Made by a program: the position numbers and the translations under genes. A stretch of 44,178 nt of DNA from a virus. Location: the IMG/VR virus record IMGVR_UViG_3300047469_000118, positions 1-44,178 of that record, one strand, 5' to 3'. Under the pieces are notes generated by a model. That model saw only the letters and a list, made by a program, of their open reading frames with translations, was not told where the DNA came from and did not search any database. Below, one piece after another: positions 7,703 through 16,619 of this stretch. Position 1 is the first letter of the stretch; each line of letters begins with the position of its first letter.

Positions 7703-8119
7703 TTACATTGAGAGAACGGCGGCCCAGCGCTTCGGCGCGAGGTTGACGAAAGAGACACCCTGTTCATCGTCATTTACGACCAGGGCGTAACCGGCACGAC
7801 CCGCCATCGCCGGAAGGCCAGCGGCAGCACCGGCAGCCGCTGCTGAGGCTGCCGCCGACACGGCCGAGGCATGGGCCGCAGCAGCATCGGCGCCGGTTCC
7901 GGATGCCGACTGGGCTGCAGCAGCAGCGCTGTCGAATGCCGCCGATGCGTATCCCTGAACTGCGAGGACTTGGGCGGCGGTCCAGGTGAGCGCAATATTG
8001 ATCTGCGGCACCATCGCCTGCTGCGCCAAAAGCGTCGTATCAGCCTTCGCGTTAAATACTTCTTCAGAGTCTGTTGTTAGAGGCGGATCGGGAAGTAAAC
8101 CAACTTGTGGAACTGCCAT
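7703..8119 (-). CDS. Alanine-rich tail protein
   Basis: 138 residues starting at ATG 8119, overlapping the upstream stop codon by one base (TAATG). The middle third (about residues 58-105) is almost entirely Ala, Ser and Gly with regular spacing, typical of the collagen-like or coiled shaft-linker segments of lambda-type side tail fibres; the ends (PQVGLLPDPP, and VNDDEQGVSFVNLAPKRW) look like attachment domains. It is probably a fibre or linker subunit between the tail tip protein and the distal fibre proteins. Confidence 0.65.
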   Translation of the reverse strand: MAVPQVGLLPDPPLTTDSEEVFNAKADTTLLAQQAMVPQINIALTWTAAQVLAVQGYASAAFDSAAAAAQSASGTGADAAAAHASAVSAAASAAAAGAAAGLPAMAGRAGYALVVNDDEQGVSFVNLAPKRWAAVLSM

Positions 8120-9039
8120 TACATGAGGCTCCGAACAGAGATAGTGGTTGTGCCGCTGCCGAATGTGGGTAGCCCCACATCCAGATCGTCGTAAGTGCCA
8201 GCGATGATCGTGTAAGCAAGTTCGACAGATCCGATATATAGGCTTGCTGTATCGCTGACGGAATCGAGAGTGCCTGAGGCATAGTCGATTTCTTCGCCTT
8301 CAAGAACAACTTGGTAGTTGATGAGCTGTCGCGCGCCGTGCTTGGTCATCTTGATGCTGCCGTCAAACTGCTCGGCCATTGTTGTGTACTTCTTGCGACC
8401 GAAAGATGTGCCATAAATGGCGGTGCCGATGGCGCGGGCCCAACCGATAATCATCATCCCGACCTGGGCTGTACCACCCGGCGCGCTGATGATCACCCGA
8501 ATGCTCGCGTTGCTCGCCGGCGGCAGATCGAGAACAGCGAGATTCCCCCGGGTCTTGAAAGGACCAAAGAAGTGCTGATACCAACCTCGGCCCGATGGCC
8601 CGGACATAACGAAAGTATTGTCGTAGACAGCTGCGGCAACGCCAGGCACCGTCATGACGATGCGCACGCTTGAAGCAAACACCCCGACAAGGCCAATTGA
8701 GTTGACCCGCTGACCAGGCGCGATGGTCACATCGATAGCGTTGGCATTGCTCGTAAAGGTACCGATGCTCCAGACGTTGCCGATCTGCTTGTTGAACATC
8801 CGGTAACGGTTGATCCAACCCAAATTGAGCCAGGCAGCAGGCGTTACGGTGTCGCTGACAGGATTACGATTTGTGTGCGCGACCAGGGCCTCGTAGTTGA
8901 TCTGATCAATCGTCACGCGGTCACCAATCGCATACGCCTTGGTCGCGCTCCACGCATCGTAGTCAGCAGCCGGCAGCGTATTGGCCACCATCCGGGCTGG
9001 GGTGATCTCCAAGCCCGGAACAACGATCATTTGACTCAT
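8119..9039 (-). CDS. Putative tail tip protein with carbohydrate-binding-like segment
   Basis: 306 residues, overlapping the tape-measure gene by four bases. Residues about 27-62 (YDAWSATKAYAIGDRV, then YEALVAHTNRNP) match the compact aromatic pattern of family 5/12 carbohydrate-binding modules often found on phage tails. The rest is beta-rich with no recognised domain. It occupies the place where distal tail and hub proteins normally follow the tape measure, so it may serve in the tail tip. No large J-type hub protein exists downstream. Confidence 0.7.
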   Translation of the reverse strand: MSQMIVVPGLEITPARMVANTLPAADYDAWSATKAYAIGDRVTIDQINYEALVAHTNRNPVSDTVTPAAWLNLGWINRYRMFNKQIGNVWSIGTFTSNANAIDVTIAPGQRVNSIGLVGVFASSVRIVMTVPGVAAAVYDNTFVMSGPSGRGWYQHFFGPFKTRGNLAVLDLPPASNASIRVIISAPGGTAQVGMMIIGWARAIGTAIYGTSFGRKKYTTMAEQFDGSIKMTKHGARQLINYQVVLEGEEIDYASGTLDSVSDTASLYIGSVELAYTIIAGTYDDLDVGLPTFGSGTTTISVRSLM

Positions 9040-12000
9040 GCTATTACCTTCGTCTGTACGGTACCGATAACCTGCGTCCCGACCTCGGCGAGCTGGCCGG
9101 TGTTGTCGCTGGTTTTTTTGGTGTTCGAAGCGATTGCGATCAGCGCAGGTCGAATCTCTTCGCGCAACGCCCGCACCTCCTCTGCCGTTGCGGCATCGCC
9201 GCCCTGGTTGGATTGCGCGGACGAGTTCGACTCGCGGTAGATCTGGCTCGGGCGTGTGACCTCCAGTTGCGGCCCGGCCACTCCGCCGCCTTGCGCAAAC
9301 GCTGGTATCCGGCCGGCGTTCATCTGATCGAGCAGCCCGGTGCCGAACATCTGCACCGCATCAGCGGACATGACGTACTCACCGTTCGAGAGCTTGGCGA
9401 TGATGCTGTCGCTTGTGCCTGTCCCAGGACCGCCGATCAGACCGCCAGTCGCGTAACCAGGCAGGCCCAGGTACTTACCAGCGTTCGAAGCGTCTGCTGC
9501 TGTGCCGCCACCACCTACCGCTGAATTTGCGATCGCGGCTGCGATCTGGTCGTAGGTGAGCGTGCCGCTGTTGAGCATCTGCGCCCAGTACGCCGCGCCA
9601 CCGGCATCGTTCGAAGTATCCCGGCCGAGGACGGTCTGATAAATCGAATCGATAAGATTGGCGTTGTTCTGCGGCGTGTTGGCCACCGCGCTACCGGCGC
9701 CCGTGCGGGGCAGAGTCGCCAGCGCAGCAACAACAGCGGCATTCATCGCGGCTACCGCAGCAGCAACAGTTTTCACTGAGGTGTCCACGCCGTTGAGTGC
9801 ATCGAGCTGGGCCTGGCCAAAGGCAAGCTCGGAGTCGTACTGCGCCATCTGGGTGTCGTAGGCAGATTTCGCCTGGTCGAGCTGATCCTGCAGGGTCTTG
9901 ACCGTCTGCTCTGCCGAGGTGAGCTGTTTACCGTTGAGGGCATTCAGCTCGGCAACGACGTTCGCTGTACGACCCTGGTCCCGTGCAAAGTCCTCCATGG
10001 ACGAATACAGATCTGTGTTGTTGGTGCTGACCGTGCTCAGTGCGTCGTCCAATCCCTCGAAGCCAGCGAGTGAGCCGCCCGACCGTGCAGTGGCAAGAGC
10101 CGCCTGCAATGTGGCCTGCGCCTGTACGCGGAGCTGCTTCACTGCGTCGTCAGACGTTCCGTTCAGGGCCTTAAGCGCATTGCTCAGCGACGTGCTCACC
10201 GCTGTCATGTCGCTGACGCTTTTCGCGGCGGTGCTGGCCATGTCATTGATGGAGGCGACCTGCGCGTTATAGGCGTCAGTTGTTGCTTTTTGCTGTGCTG
10301 AGATCGAGCGTTGGAGCGCACTGAAAGCAGAGCTTGCCGCGTCCTGGGCCCGCTTCTTGATCTCGGTGTAGTAAGCGTCCGCCGTGCTAGCAAGGCCCAT
10401 CAAAGTTGCGAACAGGCTTTCCCCCGCCGCCGTCGTCAGGTCGATATCTTCGACCATCTGGCGATACTGCTCGCGGGTATCCGGCAGCTTGACGCCATAG
10501 GCCCCCAGGTTTGCGCCAAGCCGGTCGGTCAGATCCTGAAATTGCTCCTCCTGGGTAAAGAACGTGCCGTAGTAGGTGTTAATGAGGTCTTGCAGCGCTT
10601 TGACCTTGTCTTTCGCCGTCGCCGACGCAACGTCCAAATCAGAGATCGAGGCAACAAGATTCAGTACCGCATCCGATGCGGCCATGCCGGTGTCGTCGAG
10701 CTTCAGGGTCTTGACGTTGATCGACGCGATGGCGTCATTCACCCCGTTGAAGCGGGTAAAAATGCCCTCAATCGCACCGACCACATCTTCAGCCGTGGCG
10801 TCCCAGTCGGTTGCGAACTTCTGGAACTGCGCCTTGAAGTAAGCGGGTACCGAGTCAGAACCGATGATCGACTGGGCCAGCAGAGTGCCCATCACATCGT
10901 CGTAGTTGTCCTTCAGACCCTGGACGAAATCGCCCCCGGCATGCTGCTGAACGATATTGATCTGACTGCCGTTGTCCAGAGTTGCACTGTAACCACTGGA
11001 GTAATCGCCGGAGGTCCGCCGCTGCCGCATAGTGTCGGAGAGCGAGACGCTGGCATCACTGCCGAACGCGCTGTAGATCATGCCGAGCGTGGTAGTGAAC
11101 TTCTGGACAGTGGAGTCGAGCGCGGCATCGGCGCTGTTGCCGAATTTCGGCTCACCGTCGTTCCAGCCAGATACCCAGCCCTTGCTCGCGTATTTTCCGC
11201 CACTGTAGGTGCCGCTAGCCGAAGTAGACAGCTCGGGGTATTTCTCGCCAGAACCAAACAGCTTGTCGGCGCCGAAGGCCCCGGCGATAGCGCCAATACC
11301 GAAACCAACAGCCGTGCCCAGTGGACCGAAGAACGAACCAATGTAGGCACCAGCCGCCGCAGCGCCGCCAGCAACCGCCGCACCTTTCAACCCGTACTGC
11401 TGAAAGGATTGGAAGATGGTGTACACGCCCTGAATGTAGCTGAGAGCAACGCTGAGTGTTTCCAGGCTGCTGCTGGCAGCGGTTGTAGTGAGGTCCGAAG
11501 CGGTTCCCACGGTCTGCCCGCCGACAGTCACGGCGTTGGTTTCGAGGTTCACCGTGGCCGCGGCCGTGTTGGAGCTCAGGTTGTACACGCCGTCAGTGAG
11601 TACGCCAGCGGCCGCCTGGCTTCCAGTGTTGAAAGCGCTGGTCAGGGTCGTGCTGATGTAGTCGGCGCCGTTCTTGAATGCGCCTTCAAGTCCAGCAATG
11701 GGGCCATCACCACCGTTCCAGCCCTGGATGACGGCCTTACCGAAGTTGCTACTGAGCCCATCCGCTGCGGTTCTCGCGGTACTGAAGGCGCTTCCGAACG
11801 ACATGCCTCCGCCACTCGAGCCGGAAGACGATCCGCTCACGCTGCTGAATAGCTTGCTCCAGACAGAAGATAGGCCCTGGCCATTGTCGGTCCCGGTCAG
11901 CCAGTTGCTGATCGAGTTCAGCAACGGCTTGGTGGTCAGCATGTGGGCAATCTCGCCCAAGGTCTGTTTGAAGCCTTTCTTCAGGTCATCCCACAGGCTT

Positions 12001-15000
12001 CCCGCGCCGCTGCCGATATTCGCCCAGGCACTGGCGAATGCCTGGTCGATGCGGTCGATTGCCCCCTCGGTCAGTTGGCCCCAGATCGTGGCCTTGCTGC
12101 GATTCACTTCGTACTCGTTGCCCAGTTTCACAAGGGCATCGCGGTAGGTGTCTGCTTTTTCCGGGTACAGCTCCATCGCGGCGTTGAGCGCCTTCTGGTC
12201 CTCGGTGTAATCCTTGAGCAGCTTGACCTGCGGATTAAGCCGGTCCACTAGGTCGTTTGCCTTGTTCGCAGCCTCCAGAGCTTTATTTGCCTCCAGTTGC
12301 GCCTTCGTTTGCTTCAGGAGCTGGTCGTACTCTTTGCTGCCGTACTGGATGTTTTTGCCAGCGAGTTCCACCTGCATGGACTTGTTGACGTTGTATACCT
12401 CCAGCGCGTCGGAACCCTGCAGCGTGGCTTTGGCCTGGGCCAGGGTCTGATCGACCTCGACTTTCATCGCGGCAGCGGCCTTGGCGACGTCCCGGCGATC
12501 CTCGGCATCCTGCATGTCGTTGATGGCTTGGGTGACCTTGTCGCGCGCGCCAGCTCCAGTCTTGAGCAGTTCCTCTTCGATCTTCTGCTGGATCGTCATC
12601 GCCCTGACGTTATCGGCGCCGCCCAGGTAGGCGTCGGCCATGTCGTTGGCGGATTTTGTCGAGATACCCGACTTGTCCAGCAGGTCTTGGAGCGCTTTTG
12701 CCTGGGCCTTGAGCGCGGCGGCGGCAGCATTCGCAGCTTTATCGACTCGTTTGTTCGCCTCTGTTGTTGCGTCCAGCTGCGCAGTGGCCGCTGCGGCTCG
12801 CTCGCCAGGTGAGGCCCTCGGCACGACCGGAGCCGCCGGAGCTGTTGCGCCAAAAGTTAGCAACGCCGCGCCGGAAAGGTTGCCCGGCTTTTGAGGCTGC
12901 ACCAGAAGCAGGTTCTGCCCTTGAACGACCCGAAGAGTCTGATCAATGACCTGCTGCATCGCCGTTACCTGGCGGCCCGCGCTGGCTTCAGCAGCCTTGG
13001 CGGTATCTTCAAGAGCCTTCTTCTGGGCGGCAGCGGCATCATTCTGCGCGTCTTCCGCAGCGTAGAGACCGGCGAGTTTGATCCGCAGCGCCGCTTTCTC
13101 GACCTCGTTGCTCTGCTTGATCGCCTCCTGATATGCCTTGAGAGTATCGGTCTGCTCGCCGATCAGCTTGGCGGCGGCGATTTGCGCCGGCGTAGCGCCC
13201 ATCCTCGCGGCAGTATATGCGGCCTCTGCTTCAGTATTAGCGCCGAGCAAATCCCGCGTCTTGATCAGTTGTGAATAGTATTTATCCCAAGCTGCAACGT
13301 TTGCAGCGCTCTGCCCCGCAGAGGCCTGTTGTGCGGTGGCCAGGGTTGTGGCCGCCTTGGCGGTATTACCCGATTCGGTAGTCACGCCCTTCAGGACTTT
13401 TGCCAGCTCGCCAGCCCGAGTGGTGCTGTTATCGTAGGTTTGGGTAAGCTTTGCCAGTTCCTTCTCGGATTCCGGGTATAGCTTGATCGTGCTTTCCAGC
13501 CATGAGGTCACGCTGCTCAGATCGCGCTGACCACTCTTCACCTCATTAATCATTGCCCGGAATTTGTCGGCTCCATCATCTCGAAAGGCAATACCCCGCT
13601 CTACCTTATAGGTGTAATCGTCCAGAGCACTACTTGCCTCCTTGAGCGCTTCTTTTTGCTCATCAATCCAGGTCAGCCTTTGAACCCGTTGGGTCGCCGC
13701 TCCGAGCTCTTCAAATTTCTTGATCGACTCGTCGACAGTGGCATGCTGATCAATCAGCGCTTGCGTGGCAGCGTCAGTTCCTTTGCCAAAGTTGAAAAAA
13801 GAGAGGGCGACTAGGCCAGCCGTCGCGATAAGCCCGACAGGGCCGGTAAGCAAGCCCATAAGGCCACCGCCTGCAGCCGATACCCCTGCAATGGACCGAG
13901 ACGTTGCCGTGGCAGCAGCGGTGGCCTTGTCAGATAGCGCAATCGCCTCGTTCGCAGCCAGGGTAGTTTCTGCATATCCAGCTGCAGCGGCTGCCCTGAT
14001 TTTGTACGCCGCCTGAATTTCAGCCGATGTAGCCACCGTAGTCTCAGCCAGGGCAACCTCGGCAACTTTCACTTGGTTGATAATTGCCACTTCGGAAAGG
14101 CGAAGCTCAGCCAAGCGTGCGACAGACTGAGCGCGACCGGTTTCGGTTATCTGCGCCCGCAGGCGTTGCTCCTCAAGCGCCCGCTCAGCAACTAAAGCGC
14201 TCTGTACCGCTTGCAGGTTGCCGACTTCACTGGCTTGGCGCATGCGGTCAGCAGCAACTTTTTGTTCGGCAGTCGCCAACTCAACGTTCGCGCGCTCGAG
14301 CAGAGCTTTGGCATCCGCTTGTCGGGATGCCGCTGTCAGCATCGTCTGCTTTGCACTGGCGGCCTCGGCCACCGTCGCAGCATTTGCCGCAACAGCTGAT
14401 CGTACAAGAGCGGCAGTTTGCTCAAGGGATGCCTTCGTCGCCGACACAAATGAAACCGCCGACTGGCCAACCGCTACGGCCAGGCGGGCGCCGATGACAC
14501 CGGCCAGCGTCTCAACGACATTTGTCACGCGCGCAACAGTTTCTGAAAACGAGTCACCATCAGCGGATACCGAATCCAACCGTTTGGCCATGCCTGTAAG
14601 CACGTCTGAAAGCCGGGAACTCGTGGTGGTAGCCTGATCGAACTTGCCGATCAAGTTAGTGGCCGAGTTGTCGAGCCGGGTCATGCCCGTGCTGACCGTG
14701 TTCTGCATTCTGCCGAATTGCTCGTTTACCGCCGATGCCTGGGCCTGGAGCGCTTTCACCACAGAGTCAGCAGTGAGCTTGCCAGCAGCGCCCAACGAGC
14801 GAAGCGCACCCACAGAAACGCCCATGCCCTTAGCGATCGCCTGGGCCAGCGCCGGGGCTTGTTCCATGACGCTGTTCAGCTCTTCGCCGCGCAACACGCC
14901 AGAGGCGAAAGCCTGGCCCAGCTGAATCAATGCCGCATTTGCCGACTCGGTAGAAGATCCGCTGATCACCATCGTTTTCGCGATGGTCTCAACGATCCCG

Positions 15001-15437
15001 GCGACACCCTGGCCGGAAAGCTTCAGCTCTTTCTGGTTCGTTGCAATGCGCTGGTATAGCTCTGCCGTTGTTGTCAGAGGCTGGCCAGAACGCTGAGCGA
15101 TATCAAATACGGCATTCTGGGCGGCGGTGAACTCGGCAGCGTTCGTCGTGACCAGCTTCAGCCGGTTCGCAACAGTTGTATAGGCCTCGGCGTGCCGCAG
15201 CAACTCGCTCAAGCCAGCAGCACTTACCGCGCCAGCAAGAGCGGTCTTGACCATGTCGCCCGCCGCCCGGGCACTCTGCCCCACCCGGTCAAACGCGCTG
15301 TCGACATGACCAAGCTGCGTATCAATTCGCCCAGATACCTGCGCTACGGTCGCGTCGGCCTTGGCCATCTCCTGACGGAGCTGTGCCGTGGTCGCTTCGA
15401 GGCGGATCAGCATCCCCTGGACTTCTTGACCTGACAT
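9036..15437 (-). CDS. Tape measure protein
   Basis: 2,133 residues from the ATG at 15437, which has CTGGAG eight bases upstream; an earlier ATG in the same frame lies inside the terminator hairpin. The N-terminal TMP domain is clear (VANRLKLVTTNAAEFTAAQN, FDIAQRSGQPLTTTAELYQR). It is followed by long Ala-rich coiled-coil stretches, a hydrophobic stretch near residue 560 (GLLTGPVGLIATAGLVALSF) and a second near 1,400. The C-terminus has a DUF4214-like segment (IYQTVLGRD, then AAYWAQMLNSGTLTYDQI) and the usual tape-measure end (GYATGGLIGGPGTGTSDSI, SNGEYVMSADAV). It sets tail length and passes into the host membrane during infection. It lies downstream of the tail chaperone as usual, but a lipoprotein gene separates them. 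Confidence 0.95.
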   Translation of the reverse strand: MSGQEVQGMLIRLEATTAQLRQEMAKADATVAQVSGRIDTQLGHVDSAFDRVGQSARAAGDMVKTALAGAVSAAGLSELLRHAEAYTTVANRLKLVTTNAAEFTAAQNAVFDIAQRSGQPLTTTAELYQRIATNQKELKLSGQGVAGIVETIAKTMVISGSSTESANAALIQLGQAFASGVLRGEELNSVMEQAPALAQAIAKGMGVSVGALRSLGAAGKLTADSVVKALQAQASAVNEQFGRMQNTVSTGMTRLDNSATNLIGKFDQATTTSSRLSDVLTGMAKRLDSVSADGDSFSETVARVTNVVETLAGVIGARLAVAVGQSAVSFVSATKASLEQTAALVRSAVAANAATVAEAASAKQTMLTAASRQADAKALLERANVELATAEQKVAADRMRQASEVGNLQAVQSALVAERALEEQRLRAQITETGRAQSVARLAELRLSEVAIINQVKVAEVALAETTVATSAEIQAAYKIRAAAAAGYAETTLAANEAIALSDKATAAATATSRSIAGVSAAGGGLMGLLTGPVGLIATAGLVALSFFNFGKGTDAATQALIDQHATVDESIKKFEELGAATQRVQRLTWIDEQKEALKEASSALDDYTYKVERGIAFRDDGADKFRAMINEVKSGQRDLSSVTSWLESTIKLYPESEKELAKLTQTYDNSTTRAGELAKVLKGVTTESGNTAKAATTLATAQQASAGQSAANVAAWDKYYSQLIKTRDLLGANTEAEAAYTAARMGATPAQIAAAKLIGEQTDTLKAYQEAIKQSNEVEKAALRIKLAGLYAAEDAQNDAAAAQKKALEDTAKAAEASAGRQVTAMQQVIDQTLRVVQGQNLLLVQPQKPGNLSGAALLTFGATAPAAPVVPRASPGERAAAATAQLDATTEANKRVDKAANAAAAALKAQAKALQDLLDKSGISTKSANDMADAYLGGADNVRAMTIQQKIEEELLKTGAGARDKVTQAINDMQDAEDRRDVAKAAAAMKVEVDQTLAQAKATLQGSDALEVYNVNKSMQVELAGKNIQYGSKEYDQLLKQTKAQLEANKALEAANKANDLVDRLNPQVKLLKDYTEDQKALNAAMELYPEKADTYRDALVKLGNEYEVNRSKATIWGQLTEGAIDRIDQAFASAWANIGSGAGSLWDDLKKGFKQTLGEIAHMLTTKPLLNSISNWLTGTDNGQGLSSVWSKLFSSVSGSSSGSSGGGMSFGSAFSTARTAADGLSSNFGKAVIQGWNGGDGPIAGLEGAFKNGADYISTTLTSAFNTGSQAAAGVLTDGVYNLSSNTAAATVNLETNAVTVGGQTVGTASDLTTTAASSSLETLSVALSYIQGVYTIFQSFQQYGLKGAAVAGGAAAAGAYIGSFFGPLGTAVGFGIGAIAGAFGADKLFGSGEKYPELSTSASGTYSGGKYASKGWVSGWNDGEPKFGNSADAALDSTVQKFTTTLGMIYSAFGSDASVSLSDTMRQRRTSGDYSSGYSATLDNGSQINIVQQHAGGDFVQGLKDNYDDVMGTLLAQSIIGSDSVPAYFKAQFQKFATDWDATAEDVVGAIEGIFTRFNGVNDAIASINVKTLKLDDTGMAASDAVLNLVASISDLDVASATAKDKVKALQDLINTYYGTFFTQEEQFQDLTDRLGANLGAYGVKLPDTREQYRQMVEDIDLTTAAGESLFATLMGLASTADAYYTEIKKRAQDAASSAFSALQRSISAQQKATTDAYNAQVASINDMASTAAKSVSDMTAVSTSLSNALKALNGTSDDAVKQLRVQAQATLQAALATARSGGSLAGFEGLDDALSTVSTNNTDLYSSMEDFARDQGRTANVVAELNALNGKQLTSAEQTVKTLQDQLDQAKSAYDTQMAQYDSELAFGQAQLDALNGVDTSVKTVAAAVAAMNAAVVAALATLPRTGAGSAVANTPQNNANLIDSIYQTVLGRDTSNDAGGAAYWAQMLNSGTLTYDQIAAAIANSAVGGGGTAADASNAGKYLGLPGYATGGLIGGPGTGTSDSIIAKLSNGEYVMSADAVQMFGTGLLDQMNAGRIPAFAQGGGVAGPQLEVTRPSQIYRESNSSAQSNQGGDAATAEEVRALREEIRPALIAIASNTKKTSDNTGQLAEVGTQVIGTVQTKVIA

Positions 15438-15454
15438 GCACTTTTCTCCAGGCG

Positions 15455-15478
15455 AAAAAAAACCCACCGAAGTGGGCT
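15455..15478 (-). terminator. Hairpin terminator before tape measure gene
   Basis: On the minus strand GCCCAC-TTCG-GTGGG is followed by eight T residues, then by the tape-measure ribosome site. It ends the RcsF-like lipoprotein gene, as expected for a separately expressed moron gene; the late operon must pass it with Q. Confidence 0.85.
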
Positions 15479-15494
15479 TGTTCAAAATTGAATT

Positions 15495-15848
15495 TCAGTT
15501 GGCTTTGGCGGCCATGCCTTCACAGCGCTGTGATGCCCAGCAGTTACTGACTAGGTCAACAGCTCTCACGCCGCAGCTGTAACCGGTAACCATGTCGCCG
15601 CCGCGCCGAACAGTCTCGAGTTTCAGCACGAACTCGGCCTCCTCTCGGCTACCGGCGTATCGGGCCATGGTTTTACTGTCGCAAGAGTTGCTTTCTACCT
15701 TGCCCAAAGCCTTATTCGCGGGAGCGTTCTCCCCCAATCCATACAGCGTGACCTTGGACGCCTGGGCCTTTTCAAAATCAGTAAAATCATTCGGTGTGGA
15801 CGCGCAACCACACAGCAGTGTCGCAGCTACAAGTGCAATCCATTTCAT
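15495..15848 (-). CDS. RcsF-like outer-membrane lipoprotein
   Basis: 117 residues. The signal peptide ends in the lipobox LLCGC, with Cys15 as the lipidated residue. The mature domain resembles E. coli RcsF: LGKVESNSC against LGEVSGDSC, then a helix with a paired Arg-Gly-Gly turn, GYSC, NCW and CEGMA. Cysteines 56, 92, 103 and 109 reproduce the spacing of RcsF Cys74, 109, 118 and 124, which form two crossing disulphides. RcsF is the outer-membrane envelope-stress sensor of the Rcs system. The gene interrupts the tail chaperone-tape measure pair and has its own terminator, so it is probably cargo expressed in the lysogen. A role in envelope sensing or phage exclusion is inferred. Confidence 0.7.
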   Translation of the reverse strand: MKWIALVAATLLCGCASTPNDFTDFEKAQASKVTLYGLGENAPANKALGKVESNSCDSKTMARYAGSREEAEFVLKLETVRRGGDMVTGYSCGVRAVDLVSNCWASQRCEGMAAKAN

Positions 15849-15910
15849 ATCAAGTCCCTCTGAAAAAAACCGAGACTATCAAACCAGCGACAACTGCGTC
15901 GTTTTAACGC

Positions 15911-16542
15911 TTAACCATGATCCCGCACCTTGCGCGCGCCCATCTGGGCCTTGATCCGTGCTCGCTTCTCGTCCTGAGTTTCGTTGGCCGGTGGTTTGGG
16001 CGGCGTGGGCTTGCCGTCACCAGCCCCGAACGGGTTGGTGCTGCGCAGAAACTCGACCTTGGCATCCCAGGCCATCAGGATCTCGGGTACCGGCGTGGCC
16101 CAGGCCTCACTCGGCGGCCAGCCGAGGCAGCCGGTGGCTATGCCGAACAGTTCATCGACATAGCTGCCGTTTTCGGGCCGATTTACTTTTTTGCGCCTGT
16201 CGCCGGCTTGGCGGAAGCGGTTTCGAGCTGTTCAGCGGTCTTCGCAGCCGGGTTCAGCAGCGCGGACAGGTACTCGATCAGCGGAGGCGTCACGCTGATG
16301 ATGCCGGCGTCGTAGATTTCTTCTTCCAGCGCTTCGACTTCCTTGGGCTTCAGCGCCAGATCGGCACCGGCGGCAATAACCTGAGTTACAGCGGTCAGGT
16401 TGAATTTCTGCACTTCCTGCATGGCAGGCAGAATGCCGCCGAATACGCGCTCGATGCGCTTCACGGCCTTCAGCTTGAATGCCAGGGTGTACGAGTTATC
16501 TCCGACGATTGCTTCAACGGTGCCGTGGTCAGTCTTGGACAT
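15911..16542 (-). CDS. Tail assembly chaperone, -1 frameshift product (gpGT-like)
   Basis: Starts at the ATG of the short chaperone at 16542 and shifts -1 at the A-AAA-AAG heptamer (16186-16192). It continues in the new frame from GTA at 16186 to TAA at 15911-15913, adding 91 residues: first VNRPENGSYVDELFGIATG, then LGWPPSEAWATPVPEILMAW, and finally a basic tail ending RKVRDHG. The added part is open with no stop and has no ribosome site or start codon of its own, as in lambda gpG/gpGT, where the extension recruits tail tube subunits to the tape measure. The frameshift signal is seen; its use is inferred from the universal arrangement in long-tailed phages. Confidence 0.85.
16183..16542 (-). 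CDS. Tail assembly chaperone, short form (gpG-like)
   Basis: 119 residues ending AKPATGAKK. It is a small acidic, helical protein with the feel of tail-chaperone family members (TLAFKLKAVKRIERVFGGI near the N-terminus). It lies between the major tail protein and the tape measure, the standard place. The ribosome site AAGG lies upstream of ATG 16542. Most ribosomes should stop at 16183-16185; a minority shift to make the longer form. Confidence 0.85.
   Translation of the reverse strand: MSKTDHGTVEAIVGDNSYTLAFKLKAVKRIERVFGGILPAMQEVQKFNLTAVTQVIAAGADLALKPKEVEALEEEIYDAGIISVTPPLIEYLSALLNPAAKTAEQLETASAKPATGAKK
16186..16192 (-). promoter_or_regulatory. Programmed -1 ribosomal frameshift site
   Basis: The heptamer A-AAA-AAG in the zero frame (GCA AAA AAG TAA) is the most efficient bacterial slippery sequence, as in dnaX. 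The zero-frame stop follows at once, and the -1 frame is open for 91 codons. Confidence 0.88.
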
Positions 16543-16597
16543 GGTTTTTTACCTTAGGGATAGAGGGGGGGGTCAGGGTTGAAAAGGGATGGTGTGC

Positions 16598-16613
16598 CGG
16601 GGCCGAAGCCCCG
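16598..16613 (-). other. UUCG-capped hairpin after the major tail gene
   Basis: On the minus strand CGGGGC-TTCG-GCCCCG lies a few bases after the major tail protein stop codon. There is no T-run, so it is more likely an mRNA-stabilising or processing hairpin protecting the abundant upstream message than a terminator. Confidence 0.55.
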
Positions 16614-16619
16614 AGCGGG

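Noticed and set aside
9213-15059. Many long plus-strand reading frames across the tape-measure gene, one over 500 codons
   Set aside because: They are complements of the minus-strand tape measure gene, lack ribosome sites and domain patterns, and arise from high-GC codon bias.
16555-16600. Run of G residues upstream of the tail chaperone start considered as phase-variable tract
   Set aside because: It lies outside any reading frame and downstream of no promoter element; no sign that tract length changes expression.
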